Shown here piece by piece: positions 13,340 through 22,324 of a DNA stretch of 64,000 bases; positions within the stretch are counted from its first letter, which is position 1; each line of letters opens with the position of its first letter. The translations under genes and the position numbers were made by a program. The DNA is from Leifsonia sp. CL147 (GTDB lineage Bacteria > Actinomycetota > Actinomycetes > Actinomycetales > Microbacteriaceae), in NCBI RefSeq assembly GCF_900114565.1, contig NZ_FOTM01000001.1, positions 372,678-436,677 of the forward strand. Reading direction: 5' to 3'. The notes beneath the pieces were generated by a model that ran no database searches, was not told the DNA's origin, and saw nothing but the letters and a program-made list of their open reading frames with translations.

Positions 13340-14593
13340 GTGAGCAGTGGGCCCGCTGCGACGGGGCTGACGGAGCCGGGCAGCGACGTCGGCGCGCATC
13401 CGGACTTCGAGTACGCGCTCGCGCTCGGCCTGCGCCCCGCCCCGGTCGGCAGGCGCGCTCTCGCGTTCGGGGTCGAGGCCGCGATCGTCGCGGTCGTGGC
13501 GGCGCCGGGAGTCATCGGCATGAGCCAGCTGGTGGCGGCCGGTGCGAGCGGGACGGCCGGTTCGCTCGTCCCGCTGATCCTGCTGCTGTCGAGCCTCTTC
13601 GCCGGCTATTCCTTCGTTCTGACCCAGGTCGCGCTCCACGGGCTGAAGGGCGTCACCGTGGGGAAGGCGATCTTCGGCATCCGGTCGGTGCGGGCCGCGA
13701 CCCTCGGCAAGCCGGGATTCTGGCGCATGCTCTGGCGGGCGCTGATCCTTCAGGTGAGCCTGTGGTTCCCGCCCCTCGCCGTCGTCGTGCTCCTCTCGCC
13801 GCTGTGGGATCCCGGGAGGCGAGGACGCGGCTGGCTCGATCGTGCGGGCGGCAACTGGCTGATCGACGTCGCGCAGGGCCTCGATCCGTACGATGCCAAG
13901 GCTCTCCGGCTCGCGAAACGGACACTGGAACCGGCTGCCGGACCGGCGCCGACGGGCCTCCCTTCGCTGGCGACGGTGTTCACCGGTTCCGCCATCGAGC
14001 CGATTCCTTTCGTTCCGGCGAAGCGGCTCGAGTCCGCGATCGTCGGCGTGGTGCAGCAACCGCTCCCGGCGTCGCCGGCGCAACCCGCGCCGCAGGCGCA
14101 CCCGCAGGCGCAGGCGCACCCGCAGGCGCAGGCGCACGCGCAGGCGCACCCGCAGGCGCAGGCGCACCCGCTCCCACGGGTGCAGCCCCTCCCGACCGTG
14201 CAGCCCCTCCCCGGAGCGCACCCGGCACCGGCGGCGCGCGGCCCCCTGACCGAGGCTCTCCTCCTCTTCGATGACGGCACCCGTATCCACGTGTCCGGGA
14301 GCGGGCTGATCGGCCGCAACCCGGAACCGCGCGCGCAGGAGGCGGTCGGGATGCTGGTTCCCATCGCCGACGACAGCTGGTCGGTCTCCAAGACCCACGC
14401 CGCCTTCGGCTTCGACGACCGGGGATTCTGGATCGTCGACCGCGCCTCCCGCAACGGGACGTCGCTGCGTGTCGGCGAGGAGTTCGTGCGCGTCCCCACG
14501 CACTCGCCGACGCCTGTCGGCGAGGGGCAGACGGTGATGCTCGGCGAGCGCTCGTTCGTCGTACTCGGGAGTGAACGGGAAGCGGACGAATGA
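13340..14593 (+). CDS. RDD-family membrane protein with C-terminal FHA domain
   Basis: A 417-residue protein. Residues 25-190 form an RDD-like membrane domain with three likely helices (about 40-62, 75-100, 132-152) and the sequence VTVGKAIFGIRSV. A linker of alternating Gln/Ala/His/Pro repeats (about 250-290, DNA repeats 14090-14170) leads to an FHA domain (about 300-410) with LIGRNPEP, SVSKTHAAF and RNGT, so phosphothreonine binding looks intact. GTG 13340 follows GGAGGGGAG. The end overlaps the EssC-type gene at ATGA, which argues that the two products work together at the membrane. Confidence 0.82.
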   Translation: MSSGPAATGLTEPGSDVGAHPDFEYALALGLRPAPVGRRALAFGVEAAIVAVVAAPGVIGMSQLVAAGASGTAGSLVPLILLLSSLFAGYSFVLTQVALHGLKGVTVGKAIFGIRSVRAATLGKPGFWRMLWRALILQVSLWFPPLAVVVLLSPLWDPGRRGRGWLDRAGGNWLIDVAQGLDPYDAKALRLAKRTLEPAAGPAPTGLPSLATVFTGSAIEPIPFVPAKRLESAIVGVVQQPLPASPAQPAPQAHPQAQAHPQAQAHAQAHPQAQAHPLPRVQPLPTVQPLPGAHPAPAARGPLTEALLLFDDGTRIHVSGSGLIGRNPEPRAQEAVGMLVPIADDSWSVSKTHAAFGFDDRGFWIVDRASRNGTSLRVGEEFVRVPTHSPTPVGEGQTVMLGERSFVVLGSEREADE

Positions 14594-17500
14594 GGGTCAA
14601 GCTCGGTCTCCGTCGTGCTCACGCCGACGACGTCGACATCGTGGTCACCGCCGATGCGACCGCGACAGTGGGAGACGTCGCGTGGGCGATCGTCGACTCC
14701 GATCCCACCCTCCGGGCCTCGCCGGATCCGGCCGATCGGCTCACGCTGATGGTCTCCCCGCCCGAGTCGGACGCCTTCGTCGAACTCGTGCCCGAGACGC
14801 CGATCGGTGAGGCGGCGATCGGATCCGGCTTCAACGCGGTCGTCGTCCGGTGCGGCACGGAGGCGCCCTCAGGGGGTTCGCCGCAGCGCGGCGCCGCAGC
14901 GGCGACGGTGCGGGTGATGACGGGTCCGGCGCGCGGAGCGGAGTTCCTGCTCCCCGCCGGGAACAGCACGATCGGGCGCGTGGCCGGAAACGACGTGGTG
15001 CTCGAGGATCCACTGGTATCCAAGCGTCATGCCCGGGTGGAGGTCGGCCCCGGCGGCGTGGACGTGATCGATCTGAACTCGGCGAACGGCATCCTCGTCG
15101 ACGGCGGGCTCGTCTCGCGGGTTCGCCTGAGCAGCGGGCAGAGCGTGATCCTGGGCGACTCGGAGATCCGGTTCACCGCAGAAGCTCCGGCCGCAGCCGA
15201 GGCGACCCCGCAGGTGCTCGAGCGCGGCGGGGTTCTGCGATTCAACCGGTCACCGAGGGTGGAGGGCCGTTACCCCGGTCAGAAGTACCCCTCGCCCGAG
15301 ATCCCCGGGGAGTCGGAGCCTCAGGTCTTCCCGTGGGTGATGATGGTCGCCCCCGCGGTGATGGGTGCGGTGATGTTCGCCGTCACGCGCAACCCTCTCT
15401 CGCTGGCGTTCATCGCGCTCGCACCGATGATGATGCTCGGCAGCTACGTCGCCCAGTCGAGCGGTGTCAAACGCAAGCTCAAGATCTCCACCGAGAAGTT
15501 CGAACTGCAGCTGGAGGACCTCGAGGCCCGCGTCCTGGCGGAGGTCCCACGCGAGCAGGAGGCCCGCCGCCGCGAGAGCCCCTCGGTGGCCGAGATCTAT
15601 GCCGACGCCCTGCAGCTCGGTCCGATGCTCTGGACGCGGCGGCCGGAGCACTGGAACTTCCTCGACGTGCGACTGGGCCTCGGCACGATGCCGAGCCGCA
15701 ACACCGTCACGTCGAACGACTTCGGCACGGGGCTGCCGGCGTACACGCGCGCCGTCGAAGAGCTGAAGGCGCGCGCCGAGCTCGTGTCGGACGTGCCGCT
15801 GGTCGAGAACCTGCACCTCGCGGGTGCGCTCGGTGTGTGCGGACCGGGCACCAGCGTGGCGGATACCGTGCGCGCCCTGATCGTGCAGTACGCCGGCCTG
15901 CACTCGCCCGCAGAGCTGACGATCGCCGCGATCCTCGGTGCGCGCTCGACCGCCGAGTTCGAGTGGCTCAAGTGGCTGCCGCACACGTCGTCGCCGCAGA
16001 GCTCGCTCGCCGGTGTGCACCTCGCGGACAGCACCTCCACCGCCACCTCGATCCTGAACGCCCTCGAGGAGCTGATCGAGACCCGGATCGACGTCAAGCG
16101 CAGAGCGGACAGCGCACGCGGCGCCCACGACGAAGGGGCGGCCGCGGTGCACCGCGGCGCCGCTGTCGGGTCGGGGAACACCACCGGTTCGATCAATCCG
16201 CTCGTCGCCTCCCTCGTCGTCGTGATCGACAACGAGGCGCCCGTCGACCGGGCACGGCTCGCCCAGGTTCTCGAGTACGCGGCGGACGCGAACGTCTATC
16301 CGATCTGGATGGCGCACACTGTTGAGGCGCTGCCCGCGGCGTGCCGGACCTTCGTCGATGTCTCCGCGGGCCTGGACGTGGCCTCGGTCGGGTTCGTCCG
16401 GCTCGGGATGACCGTGCCCGAGGTCCGCGTCGAGGGCGTGTCGGCCGAATACGCACGCATCCTGGCTCGACGGCTGGCTCCCGTGGTGGACGCGAGCGCG
16501 GTGGTCGCCGACTCGAGCGATCTGCCGAGGAGCGTGTCGATGCTCACCCTCGTCGACGCCGACCTCGCCGCGGATCCTCATGCCGCGGTCGAGCGCTGGA
16601 CCCAGAACAACTCCATCCACGACCGCAGCGGTGCGCCGGCGGTCGCGCGGAAACGCGCGGGAACGCTGCGCGCGATCGTCGGGCAGGGGTCGCCGGACGC
16701 CATGCATCTCGACCTCCGGACGCAGGGGCCGCACGCGCTGGTCGGCGGCACGACCGGCTCGGGCAAGTCGGAGTTCCTGCAGGCGTGGGTGCTCGGGATG
16801 GCGGCCGAATACAGCCCGGACCGGGTCACCTTCCTGTTCGTGGACTACAAGGGCGGCTCGGCCTTCGCCGAGTGCGTGCGCCTCCCGCACTGCGTCGGAC
16901 TGGTCACCGACCTCAGCCCGCACCTGGTGCGGCGTGCGCTGACGAGCCTGCGGGCGGAGCTGCGCCATCGCGAGCACCTGCTCAACCGCAAGAAGGCGAA
17001 AGACCTGATCGAGCTGGAGAAGCGGGGGGACCCGGAGTGCCCGCCTGCGCTCATCCTGGTGATCGACGAGTTCGCCGCGCTCGTCGGAGAGGTGCCGGAG
17101 TTCGTGGACGGGGTGGTCGACATCGCTCAACGCGGTCGCTCCCTCGGCATCCACCTGATCATGGCGACGCAGCGGCCCGCCGGTGTGATCAAAGACAATC
17201 TGCGCGCGAACACGAACCTGCGCGTTGCACTGCGGGTGGCCGACGAGAACGACAGCGTGGATGTGGTCGGCGACCCGGTGGCCGCGTCGTTCGATCCCTC
17301 CATCCCGGGTCGCGGCATCGCGAAGACGGGGCCCGGGCGGCTCATCCCGTTCCAGTCGGGCTACGCCGGCGGCTGGACGAGCGGCGAGCCGGACCCGGCC
17401 GTCGTGAAGATCTCCGAGTTGCGGTTCGGCGCCGAGGTGCAGTGGGAACCGGAGCAGATCGCCGATCCGAACCTGCAGGTGACGGACCTGGGACCCAACG

Positions 17501-19101
17501 ATCAGGTCCGCCTGGTCGAGAACCTGATCGCCGCCGCCGGCACGGCCGAGGTCCCCGCGCCTCGGCGGCCGTGGCTCGACGAGCTGCCGGCGATCGTCGA
17601 TCTGCTCGCTCTCCCGCAGTCGACGGACACCGAACTGATGATGGCCATGATCGACCGGCCGGAGCAGCAGTTGCAGACACCGGCGTCCTTCTTCCCCGAC
17701 CGCGACGGCCACATGGCGGTGTTCGGCACCTCCGGCGCGGGGAAGAGCGTTGTGCTGCGCACGCTCGGCGTCGCCGCAGGGCTCACCCCCGCCGGCGGCC
17801 CGGTCCACGTCTACGGGCTGGACTTCGGAACCGGCACGCTCCGGATGCTCGAGGCGCTCCCGCACGTCGGCTCGGTGGTCAGCGGAGACGACCACGAGCG
17901 GGTGACCCGGCTGCTGCGCACGGTGAAGGACATGCTCGATGCGCGGTCCCGGCGCTACAGCGAGGTGAACGCCGGCGACATCGTCGAGTACCGGCGGCTG
18001 GCGGGGCGGCCGGACGAACCCCGGGTGCTGCTGCTCCTCGACGGGTTCCCGGCCTTCAAGGACGAATACGACACGGGTCTCGGGCGGTCCACCTACTACA
18101 ACATGTTCCTCCAGCTGCTGACCGAGGGCCGGCCCCTCGGCATGCATGTCGTCTTCACCGCCGATCGCGCCACCGCGGTGCCGACCGCTGTCTCCTCGAA
18201 CATCCAGCGCCGGGTCGTGCTGCGCTTGGCCGACGAGAACTCGTACTTCATGTTCGATGTGCCCAAAGACATCCTGGATGCGGGCTCCCCTCCCGGACGG
18301 GCGATCGTCGACGGCTACGAAGCGCAGATCGCGGTCGCCGGAGGTTCCCCGAACGTGGCGGAGCAGTCCAAGGCGGTCGAGCGCGTCGCCGCGCAGCTCG
18401 CGGCCTTCGGACGTGCGCCGGCGCCGAAGGTCGGACAGCTCCCGCGCGAGCTCCGGTTCGCCGAGCTGCCGGCCGCGGTCGCCGACCGGCCGGTGCTGGG
18501 TGTCCAGGATGCGACTCTCCAGCCCACGGGTTTCGAGCCGTACGGTTCGTTCCTCGTCGCGGGGCCGCCGTCGAGTGGCAAGTCGAACGCGCTCGTCGCC
18601 CTGGCGCAGTCCACTCAGCGGTGGCGACCGGACGCCCGGCTCTTCTTCATGGGCACGAAACGGTCGCCGATCAAGGACGCGCTTCCGTGGCTGGAGAGCG
18701 CGACGAACCCGGATTCCGCGGCCGAACTGGCCGGCGAGCTCGCGAAGCTCGTCGTGGACGAGGAGGTCACCAACCACTTGGTGATCGTCATCGACAATGT
18801 CGCCGACTTCCAGGGCGGCGTCGCGGACGCGCCCATGACCGAGCTGGTGAAGCTCGTCAACCGCAGCGACCATCTGCTGCTCACCGACGGAGACGTCTCG
18901 ACCCTCTCTGCGGGCTGGGGGCTGATCGGCGAGGTGAAGGCCGCTCGCCGCGGCATCGTCCTCATGCCGGACACCTTCGACGGCGATGCCGTCTTCAAGG
19001 TGCCGTTCCCGAGGATCGCGCGCAACGAATCGCCTGTCGGGCGTGGGTTCTACGTGAACGGCGCCCAGGTTCAGAAGGTGCAGGTGCCGCTGGCGGAGTG
19101 A
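14590..19101 (+). CDS. EssC/EccC-type FtsK-SpoIIIE ATPase with N-terminal FHA domain
   Basis: The 1503-residue motor of a type VII-like secretion system. An N-terminal ubiquitin/FHA-like segment (1-90) is followed by an FHA domain (about 112-205: TIGRVAGND, VSKRHARVE, NSANGI). Two membrane helices lie at about 245-285. Three ATPase domains follow, with Walker A lysines at K726 (TGSGKSE), K1052 (SGAGKSV) and K1331 (SSGKSN). Domain 1 has a full Walker B (LILVIDEF). Domains 2 and 3 have LLLLDGF and IVIDNV, lacking the catalytic Glu, so only domain 1 looks hydrolytic. The FHA-first layout matches the EssC/YukB type more than mycobacterial EccCa/Cb. Confidence 0.93.
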   Translation: MRVKLGLRRAHADDVDIVVTADATATVGDVAWAIVDSDPTLRASPDPADRLTLMVSPPESDAFVELVPETPIGEAAIGSGFNAVVVRCGTEAPSGGSPQRGAAAATVRVMTGPARGAEFLLPAGNSTIGRVAGNDVVLEDPLVSKRHARVEVGPGGVDVIDLNSANGILVDGGLVSRVRLSSGQSVILGDSEIRFTAEAPAAAEATPQVLERGGVLRFNRSPRVEGRYPGQKYPSPEIPGESEPQVFPWVMMVAPAVMGAVMFAVTRNPLSLAFIALAPMMMLGSYVAQSSGVKRKLKISTEKFELQLEDLEARVLAEVPREQEARRRESPSVAEIYADALQLGPMLWTRRPEHWNFLDVRLGLGTMPSRNTVTSNDFGTGLPAYTRAVEELKARAELVSDVPLVENLHLAGALGVCGPGTSVADTVRALIVQYAGLHSPAELTIAAILGARSTAEFEWLKWLPHTSSPQSSLAGVHLADSTSTATSILNALEELIETRIDVKRRADSARGAHDEGAAAVHRGAAVGSGNTTGSINPLVASLVVVIDNEAPVDRARLAQVLEYAADANVYPIWMAHTVEALPAACRTFVDVSAGLDVASVGFVRLGMTVPEVRVEGVSAEYARILARRLAPVVDASAVVADSSDLPRSVSMLTLVDADLAADPHAAVERWTQNNSIHDRSGAPAVARKRAGTLRAIVGQGSPDAMHLDLRTQGPHALVGGTTGSGKSEFLQAWVLGMAAEYSPDRVTFLFVDYKGGSAFAECVRLPHCVGLVTDLSPHLVRRALTSLRAELRHREHLLNRKKAKDLIELEKRGDPECPPALILVIDEFAALVGEVPEFVDGVVDIAQRGRSLGIHLIMATQRPAGVIKDNLRANTNLRVALRVADENDSVDVVGDPVAASFDPSIPGRGIAKTGPGRLIPFQSGYAGGWTSGEPDPAVVKISELRFGAEVQWEPEQIADPNLQVTDLGPNDQVRLVENLIAAAGTAEVPAPRRPWLDELPAIVDLLALPQSTDTELMMAMIDRPEQQLQTPASFFPDRDGHMAVFGTSGAGKSVVLRTLGVAAGLTPAGGPVHVYGLDFGTGTLRMLEALPHVGSVVSGDDHERVTRLLRTVKDMLDARSRRYSEVNAGDIVEYRRLAGRPDEPRVLLLLDGFPAFKDEYDTGLGRSTYYNMFLQLLTEGRPLGMHVVFTADRATAVPTAVSSNIQRRVVLRLADENSYFMFDVPKDILDAGSPPGRAIVDGYEAQIAVAGGSPNVAEQSKAVERVAAQLAAFGRAPAPKVGQLPRELRFAELPAAVADRPVLGVQDATLQPTGFEPYGSFLVAGPPSSGKSNALVALAQSTQRWRPDARLFFMGTKRSPIKDALPWLESATNPDSAAELAGELAKLVVDEEVTNHLVIVIDNVADFQGGVADAPMTELVKLVNRSDHLLLTDGDVSTLSAGWGLIGEVKAARRGIVLMPDTFDGDAVFKVPFPRIARNESPVGRGFYVNGAQVQKVQVPLAE

Positions 19102-19130
19102 CCGCCTCAGCCGCGCCCGCGTCGCACGGT

Positions 19131-19146
19131 GGGGAGTCCTCCCCAT
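19131..19146. promoter_or_regulatory. Shared 16-bp palindrome, copy 2 (T7-like cluster)
   Basis: GGGGAGTCCTCCCCAT, with 6-bp arms GGGGAG/CTCCCC around TC. It lies 22 nt before the TAGGTT box upstream of the first WXG-like gene, about where a -35 element would be. Confidence 0.7.
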
Positions 19147-19168
19147 ATGGCCCCGGCACCAGCGCCGG

Positions 19169-19174
19169 TAGGTT
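19169..19174 (+). promoter_or_regulatory. -10 box of the first WXG-like gene
   Basis: TAGGTT, 32 nt before the ATG at 19207. No good -35 hexamer is seen. The palindrome at 19131-19146 occupies that area, which suggests an activator-dependent or alternative-sigma promoter. Confidence 0.5.
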
Positions 19175-19206
19175 ACAACTCGTCAGGGAAAGGGTGGATT
19201 CCGCTC

Positions 19207-19542
19207 ATGGGTTACCGCACGATCATCATCGACCTCGAAGAGCTCAAGGACATCACGTCCGGTCTCGACTTCGTGTACGAGGAGATGTCGAACATCACCG
19301 ACATCGCCAAGAACATCGAAGGCCTCATCGGAGACCCGGAGCCCGACCTCAAAGGCGCCGTGAACAGTTTTCAGAGTTCCTGGGACGACAACCGCAAAGA
19401 CATCCTCGACGCGGCCAAGAAGATGGCCGACGGCACCCAGAAGGTCATCGACGACTGGACCCAATGGGACACGGACACCGCCAACAAGCTCTCGAGCCAG
19501 GGCGCGCCGGCGGCGTCGAGCACGTCCGGGGGAGCCCACTGA
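19207..19542 (+). CDS. WXG100-like small secreted protein
   Basis: A 111-residue mainly helical protein without a signal peptide, in the place where an EsxA/B-type substrate is expected. Two amphipathic helices (about 8-38 and 48-80) flank a turn with FQSSWDDNR, where WDD stands where WXG would be. A third DDWTQWDTD segment and a Ser/Ala/Gly tail follow. The ATG at 19207 has GGGTGG upstream. The frame is open further up, but that part covers the promoter and palindrome. The stop overlaps the next start (TGATG), so the two proteins are likely made as a pair. Confidence 0.72.
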   Translation: MGYRTIIIDLEELKDITSGLDFVYEEMSNITDIAKNIEGLIGDPEPDLKGAVNSFQSSWDDNRKDILDAAKKMADGTQKVIDDWTQWDTDTANKLSSQGAPAASSTSGGAH

Positions 19543-20984
19543 TGGCCGGCTTGCAGACACCCAAGGGACGCGAGATGCATCCCCTCAGCGGCGACCCCGA
19601 CACGCTTGCGGGCGAGGTGACCCGCATGAAGAACGTCGCCTCCACCATCGAGAAGCTGACCGGGATGCTCGACCGCGTGCACTCGAGCAAGACGTCGCAG
19701 AGCCAGAAGGTCGACCAGATCCGGGATGCCGCGGGCCAGGCCAAAGACGCTCTGGCCAAAGCGAAGGAGATCTACAACAACACCGGCTGGGCGCTCGACG
19801 ACTACCGCAAGCAACTGGCGACGAGCGTCGCGAACGCCAAGGCGGCCTACGACAACGCGGTCGCCATCCTCCCGCACGTGAACGCCGCAGAGCATGCCCA
19901 CAGTGCGGCCGTCACGGCGAACGCGCAGGTCTCCGCCACCGCTTCGACGGACACGGCGCCGATGACCCCGGAGCAGACCGCCGCACACAACACGAAGGTC
20001 CAGAATGCGGCCGACGAGCTGACGACGGCGACCAACGACCTCGCCGGCAAGCAGGCGACCCTGCTCGGCTACGCGAAGCAGTGGGACACCGCCAAAGACG
20101 ACCTCGACGCGGCCGCCGAGACGGCGCGGGGGCGCATCCGCTCGGCCATCGACAAGAACCCGGCGAAGGACAGCTGGTGGGACGACTTCGCCAGCTTCCT
20201 CTCGGCTCTCACGAGCATCCTCGGCTGGGTAGCGCTGGTGCTCACCATCGTCGCCATCTTCCTCACTGGACCGCTCGCCCTCGCGTTCCTGGCGATCGCT
20301 ACTGCGATCACTCTCGTCAACCTGATCGCTCACACCGCGCTCGCCGCCACCGGCAAGGGGACCTGGGCCGACGTGGCGTTCGACGCGATCGGCCTGATCC
20401 CGTTCGGCAAGTTCTTCGGCCGCGGACTGTCGATCGCCGATCGGTTCGGCAACGTCGGCAAGGGCATCCTCGAGAACGCGAACGTCGTGCAGAAGTTCCG
20501 CGATGTCTCCCGCCTCCCAGCCCTCCTGGACGCCGCCGTCTCCAGGAACGCACTGAGCAGGAGCGGCCGGCTCTGGCAGAGCTGGGCCGATAACGCCAAC
20601 CGGATCGTGGATGCGTCGAGCGAGAACGCGCCCTGGTACAACGCCTGGAAGTCCATGCAGGCGGGCGGATCGGCTCACTTCGCGCAGATGGCGGATGTGC
20701 TCGAGAACCTCCCGGGTCGCAACGGCCCGGCGCGCGAGGCCATCGAGACAGCGCTCGAATCGATCGGCGGCAAGCCGAGCCTCGCGACAGGGACGAACGC
20801 CTCCGTTCTGCTCGCGGCCGGCGCGGGCTGGCAGGGACACGGTGTGGCGACGGGAGGCGACTGGACCGTCAATCAGGTCGTCAACCTCTTCAGCCACGAT
20901 CCGTCGGCTTCCGACCTGAAGTCGCGCATCCTGACGCCGTCGCTGGCGGTTCCGGCAGCACCGATCGCCGATCCGTACAAATGA
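19542..20984 (+). CDS. Probable type VII-secreted membrane-active protein
   Basis: A 480-residue protein of no family I can name. Residues 1-210 are an Ala-rich helical hairpin/coiled coil starting PLSGDPDTLAGEVTRM and containing TGWALDDYRKQL, the layout of long T7 substrates. Two strong hydrophobic helices follow (about 217-240 and 243-270), then GTWADVAFDAIGLIPFGKFFGRG, a motif often placed after such helices in actinobacterial T7 substrates. The C-terminal 190 residues are mostly helical. No nuclease or other enzyme motif is visible, so it could be a pore-forming effector or a structural substrate. It is translationally coupled to the WXG-like gene. Confidence 0.7.
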   Translation: MAGLQTPKGREMHPLSGDPDTLAGEVTRMKNVASTIEKLTGMLDRVHSSKTSQSQKVDQIRDAAGQAKDALAKAKEIYNNTGWALDDYRKQLATSVANAKAAYDNAVAILPHVNAAEHAHSAAVTANAQVSATASTDTAPMTPEQTAAHNTKVQNAADELTTATNDLAGKQATLLGYAKQWDTAKDDLDAAAETARGRIRSAIDKNPAKDSWWDDFASFLSALTSILGWVALVLTIVAIFLTGPLALAFLAIATAITLVNLIAHTALAATGKGTWADVAFDAIGLIPFGKFFGRGLSIADRFGNVGKGILENANVVQKFRDVSRLPALLDAAVSRNALSRSGRLWQSWADNANRIVDASSENAPWYNAWKSMQAGGSAHFAQMADVLENLPGRNGPAREAIETALESIGGKPSLATGTNASVLLAAGAGWQGHGVATGGDWTVNQVVNLFSHDPSASDLKSRILTPSLAVPAAPIADPYK

Positions 20985-21014
20985 GCGCTCCGACAAGGCC
21001 CGCAGGCCCGCGCC

Positions 21015-21020
21015 TAGGAT
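21015..21020 (+). promoter_or_regulatory. -10 box of a leaderless promoter
   Basis: TAGGAT with a 6-nt gap to GTG 21027. No ribosome site fits between them. Confidence 0.6.
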
Positions 21021-21026
21021 TGACGC

Positions 21027-21608
21027 GTGGACCAGGTCGCTGAGGGAGCAGCCGAGTCGTACGAGATCGTGCTGCCGCCGGGGTGGAAGCAGCATCCCGT
21101 TCGACGCGGAATCGCCGAGGAGCTCTACGCGCACGTGCGCCAGGTTCTGGAGCCCACCGGCAACCGCGAGCTGATGGCTCAGCTGCGCGGCGCGATCCAC
21201 AAGAGCATGCGCGACCTGCAGGAGCGCGGCGGCATCGACATCTTCCTGCCGGAGCGCCGCCCGGACGGCACCCTCGTCCCCGCTTCTCTCACGTCGAACG
21301 TGGTGAGCCTGGGCGATCGCGGGCTGGAGACCGCGCTGCGCGCGATCACCCGGGGGAAGGAGCCCGACGCTGTCGAGGTACCGGTGGGGACGGCGTATCG
21401 CTGGGAGACGCCCACCAGCGGCACGGGCGACCTGGCCGGTATCGAGACGAGCAACGTGCACTACCTGTTCGCGGTGCCGGGGGCGAAGAAGCCGGCCGGG
21501 CTGATGTTCACCTTCAGCATCCTGCGCTCGGACGACGTCCCCGACGAGTATCGCGAGATCCTGATTCTCATCTTCGACGCGATGATGCAGTCGCTGAGCT
21601 GGAGGTAG
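21027..21608 (+). CDS. Unknown protein of the T7-like cluster (193 residues)
   Basis: Not recognised. A soluble alpha/beta protein without signal peptide or membrane helix. It starts with an acidic segment and IVLPPGWKQHPV, then a long helix (RGIAEELYAHVRQVLEPTG...), a two-strand segment IDIFLPERRPDG, and a late VHYLFAVPGAKKPAGLMFTFSILR hairpin. The GTG start is set by the -10 box 6 nt upstream. The next gene begins 1 nt after its stop and has a similar size and final motif pattern (a helix ending in LLETF or MMQSLSW), so the two may be a pair that acts as a chaperone or adaptor. That role is inferred only from position among T7 genes. Confidence 0.8.
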   Translation: MDQVAEGAAESYEIVLPPGWKQHPVRRGIAEELYAHVRQVLEPTGNRELMAQLRGAIHKSMRDLQERGGIDIFLPERRPDGTLVPASLTSNVVSLGDRGLETALRAITRGKEPDAVEVPVGTAYRWETPTSGTGDLAGIETSNVHYLFAVPGAKKPAGLMFTFSILRSDDVPDEYREILILIFDAMMQSLSWR

Positions 21609-21609
21609 C

Positions 21610-22185
21610 GTGAAGACGATCACGATCGACCAGGACCCCGAGGTGTGGGCCGAGGTGCCCCTGGAGTACCCGGTGGGGCCGTACGCGACCCAGGCCGACT
21701 GGGCACGCGGGCTCGCGGAGGCGTATTCCGTCGGGCGGGACGACGCCGACGAGGTCGAGGCGGGTCTGTACGCCATCGCGAGCGCGCTTCCGGTCGCTCC
21801 ACGGCTCGGACTCTTCGAGCTGCTCTGGCACCGCCCGGCCATCGGCACGATGCCCCTGCTCGTCAACGTCTATGTCGCGCCCGGCGACGGACTCGAAGAC
21901 GTCTCGCTGACCGAGCTCGCGGGCGCGTACGAATCCGAGCCGGCGCGGCCGCCGATCGTGGACACGCTCGAATCGGGCGTCTTCGGCTCGGTGGCGCGGG
22001 TGCTGAGCTTCACCAAGGACGAACAGCGCGACCGGCTGCTGATGCACCTGAGCGCCGTCGGGCGATACGAGGACATCCTCGTCCGCATCGACGGGTACAC
22101 GAACGACCTCGGACGCGGGACGGCGGCCGCCGACGACTTCACGGCGCTCCTGGAGACGTTCCGGTTCGGGGATGCGCCCGACTGA
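21610..22185 (+). CDS. Unknown protein of the T7-like cluster (191 residues)
   Basis: Not recognised. An acidic soluble protein. The N-terminus MKTITIDQDPEVWAEVPLEYP leads to a helix (QADWARGLAEAYSVG), a central LFELLWHRPAIGTMPLLVNVYVAPGDGL strand region, and a C-terminal DDFTALLETFRFGD helix. GTG 21610 lies 1 nt after the previous stop, so expression is coupled. The VNVYVAP strand followed by a final amphipathic helix resembles the neighbour's VHYLFAVPG arrangement, which hints at an old duplication. The sequence is too divergent to be sure by eye. Confidence 0.8.
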   Translation: MKTITIDQDPEVWAEVPLEYPVGPYATQADWARGLAEAYSVGRDDADEVEAGLYAIASALPVAPRLGLFELLWHRPAIGTMPLLVNVYVAPGDGLEDVSLTELAGAYESEPARPPIVDTLESGVFGSVARVLSFTKDEQRDRLLMHLSAVGRYEDILVRIDGYTNDLGRGTAAADDFTALLETFRFGDAPD

Positions 22186-22213
22186 GCGCCTGCGCTCGCC
22201 GCCGGCGCGGAGT

Positions 22214-22229
22214 GGGGAGTCCTCCCCAT
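22214..22229. promoter_or_regulatory. Shared 16-bp palindrome, copy 3 (T7-like cluster)
   Basis: GGGGAGTCCTCCCCAT, identical to copy 2 and followed by CGAC as in copy 1. A TAGCTT box (22253-22258) begins 24 nt after it, upstream of the second WXG-like gene. Confidence 0.7.
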
Positions 22230-22324
22230 CGACCCGCGTGGGGGGCCTTCGATAGCTTGGTCGCAGTTGGACATGCAGACCCGCACTGGGGAAGCCTCGA
22301 CGCAAGAAGAAAGGTCGCATCACG

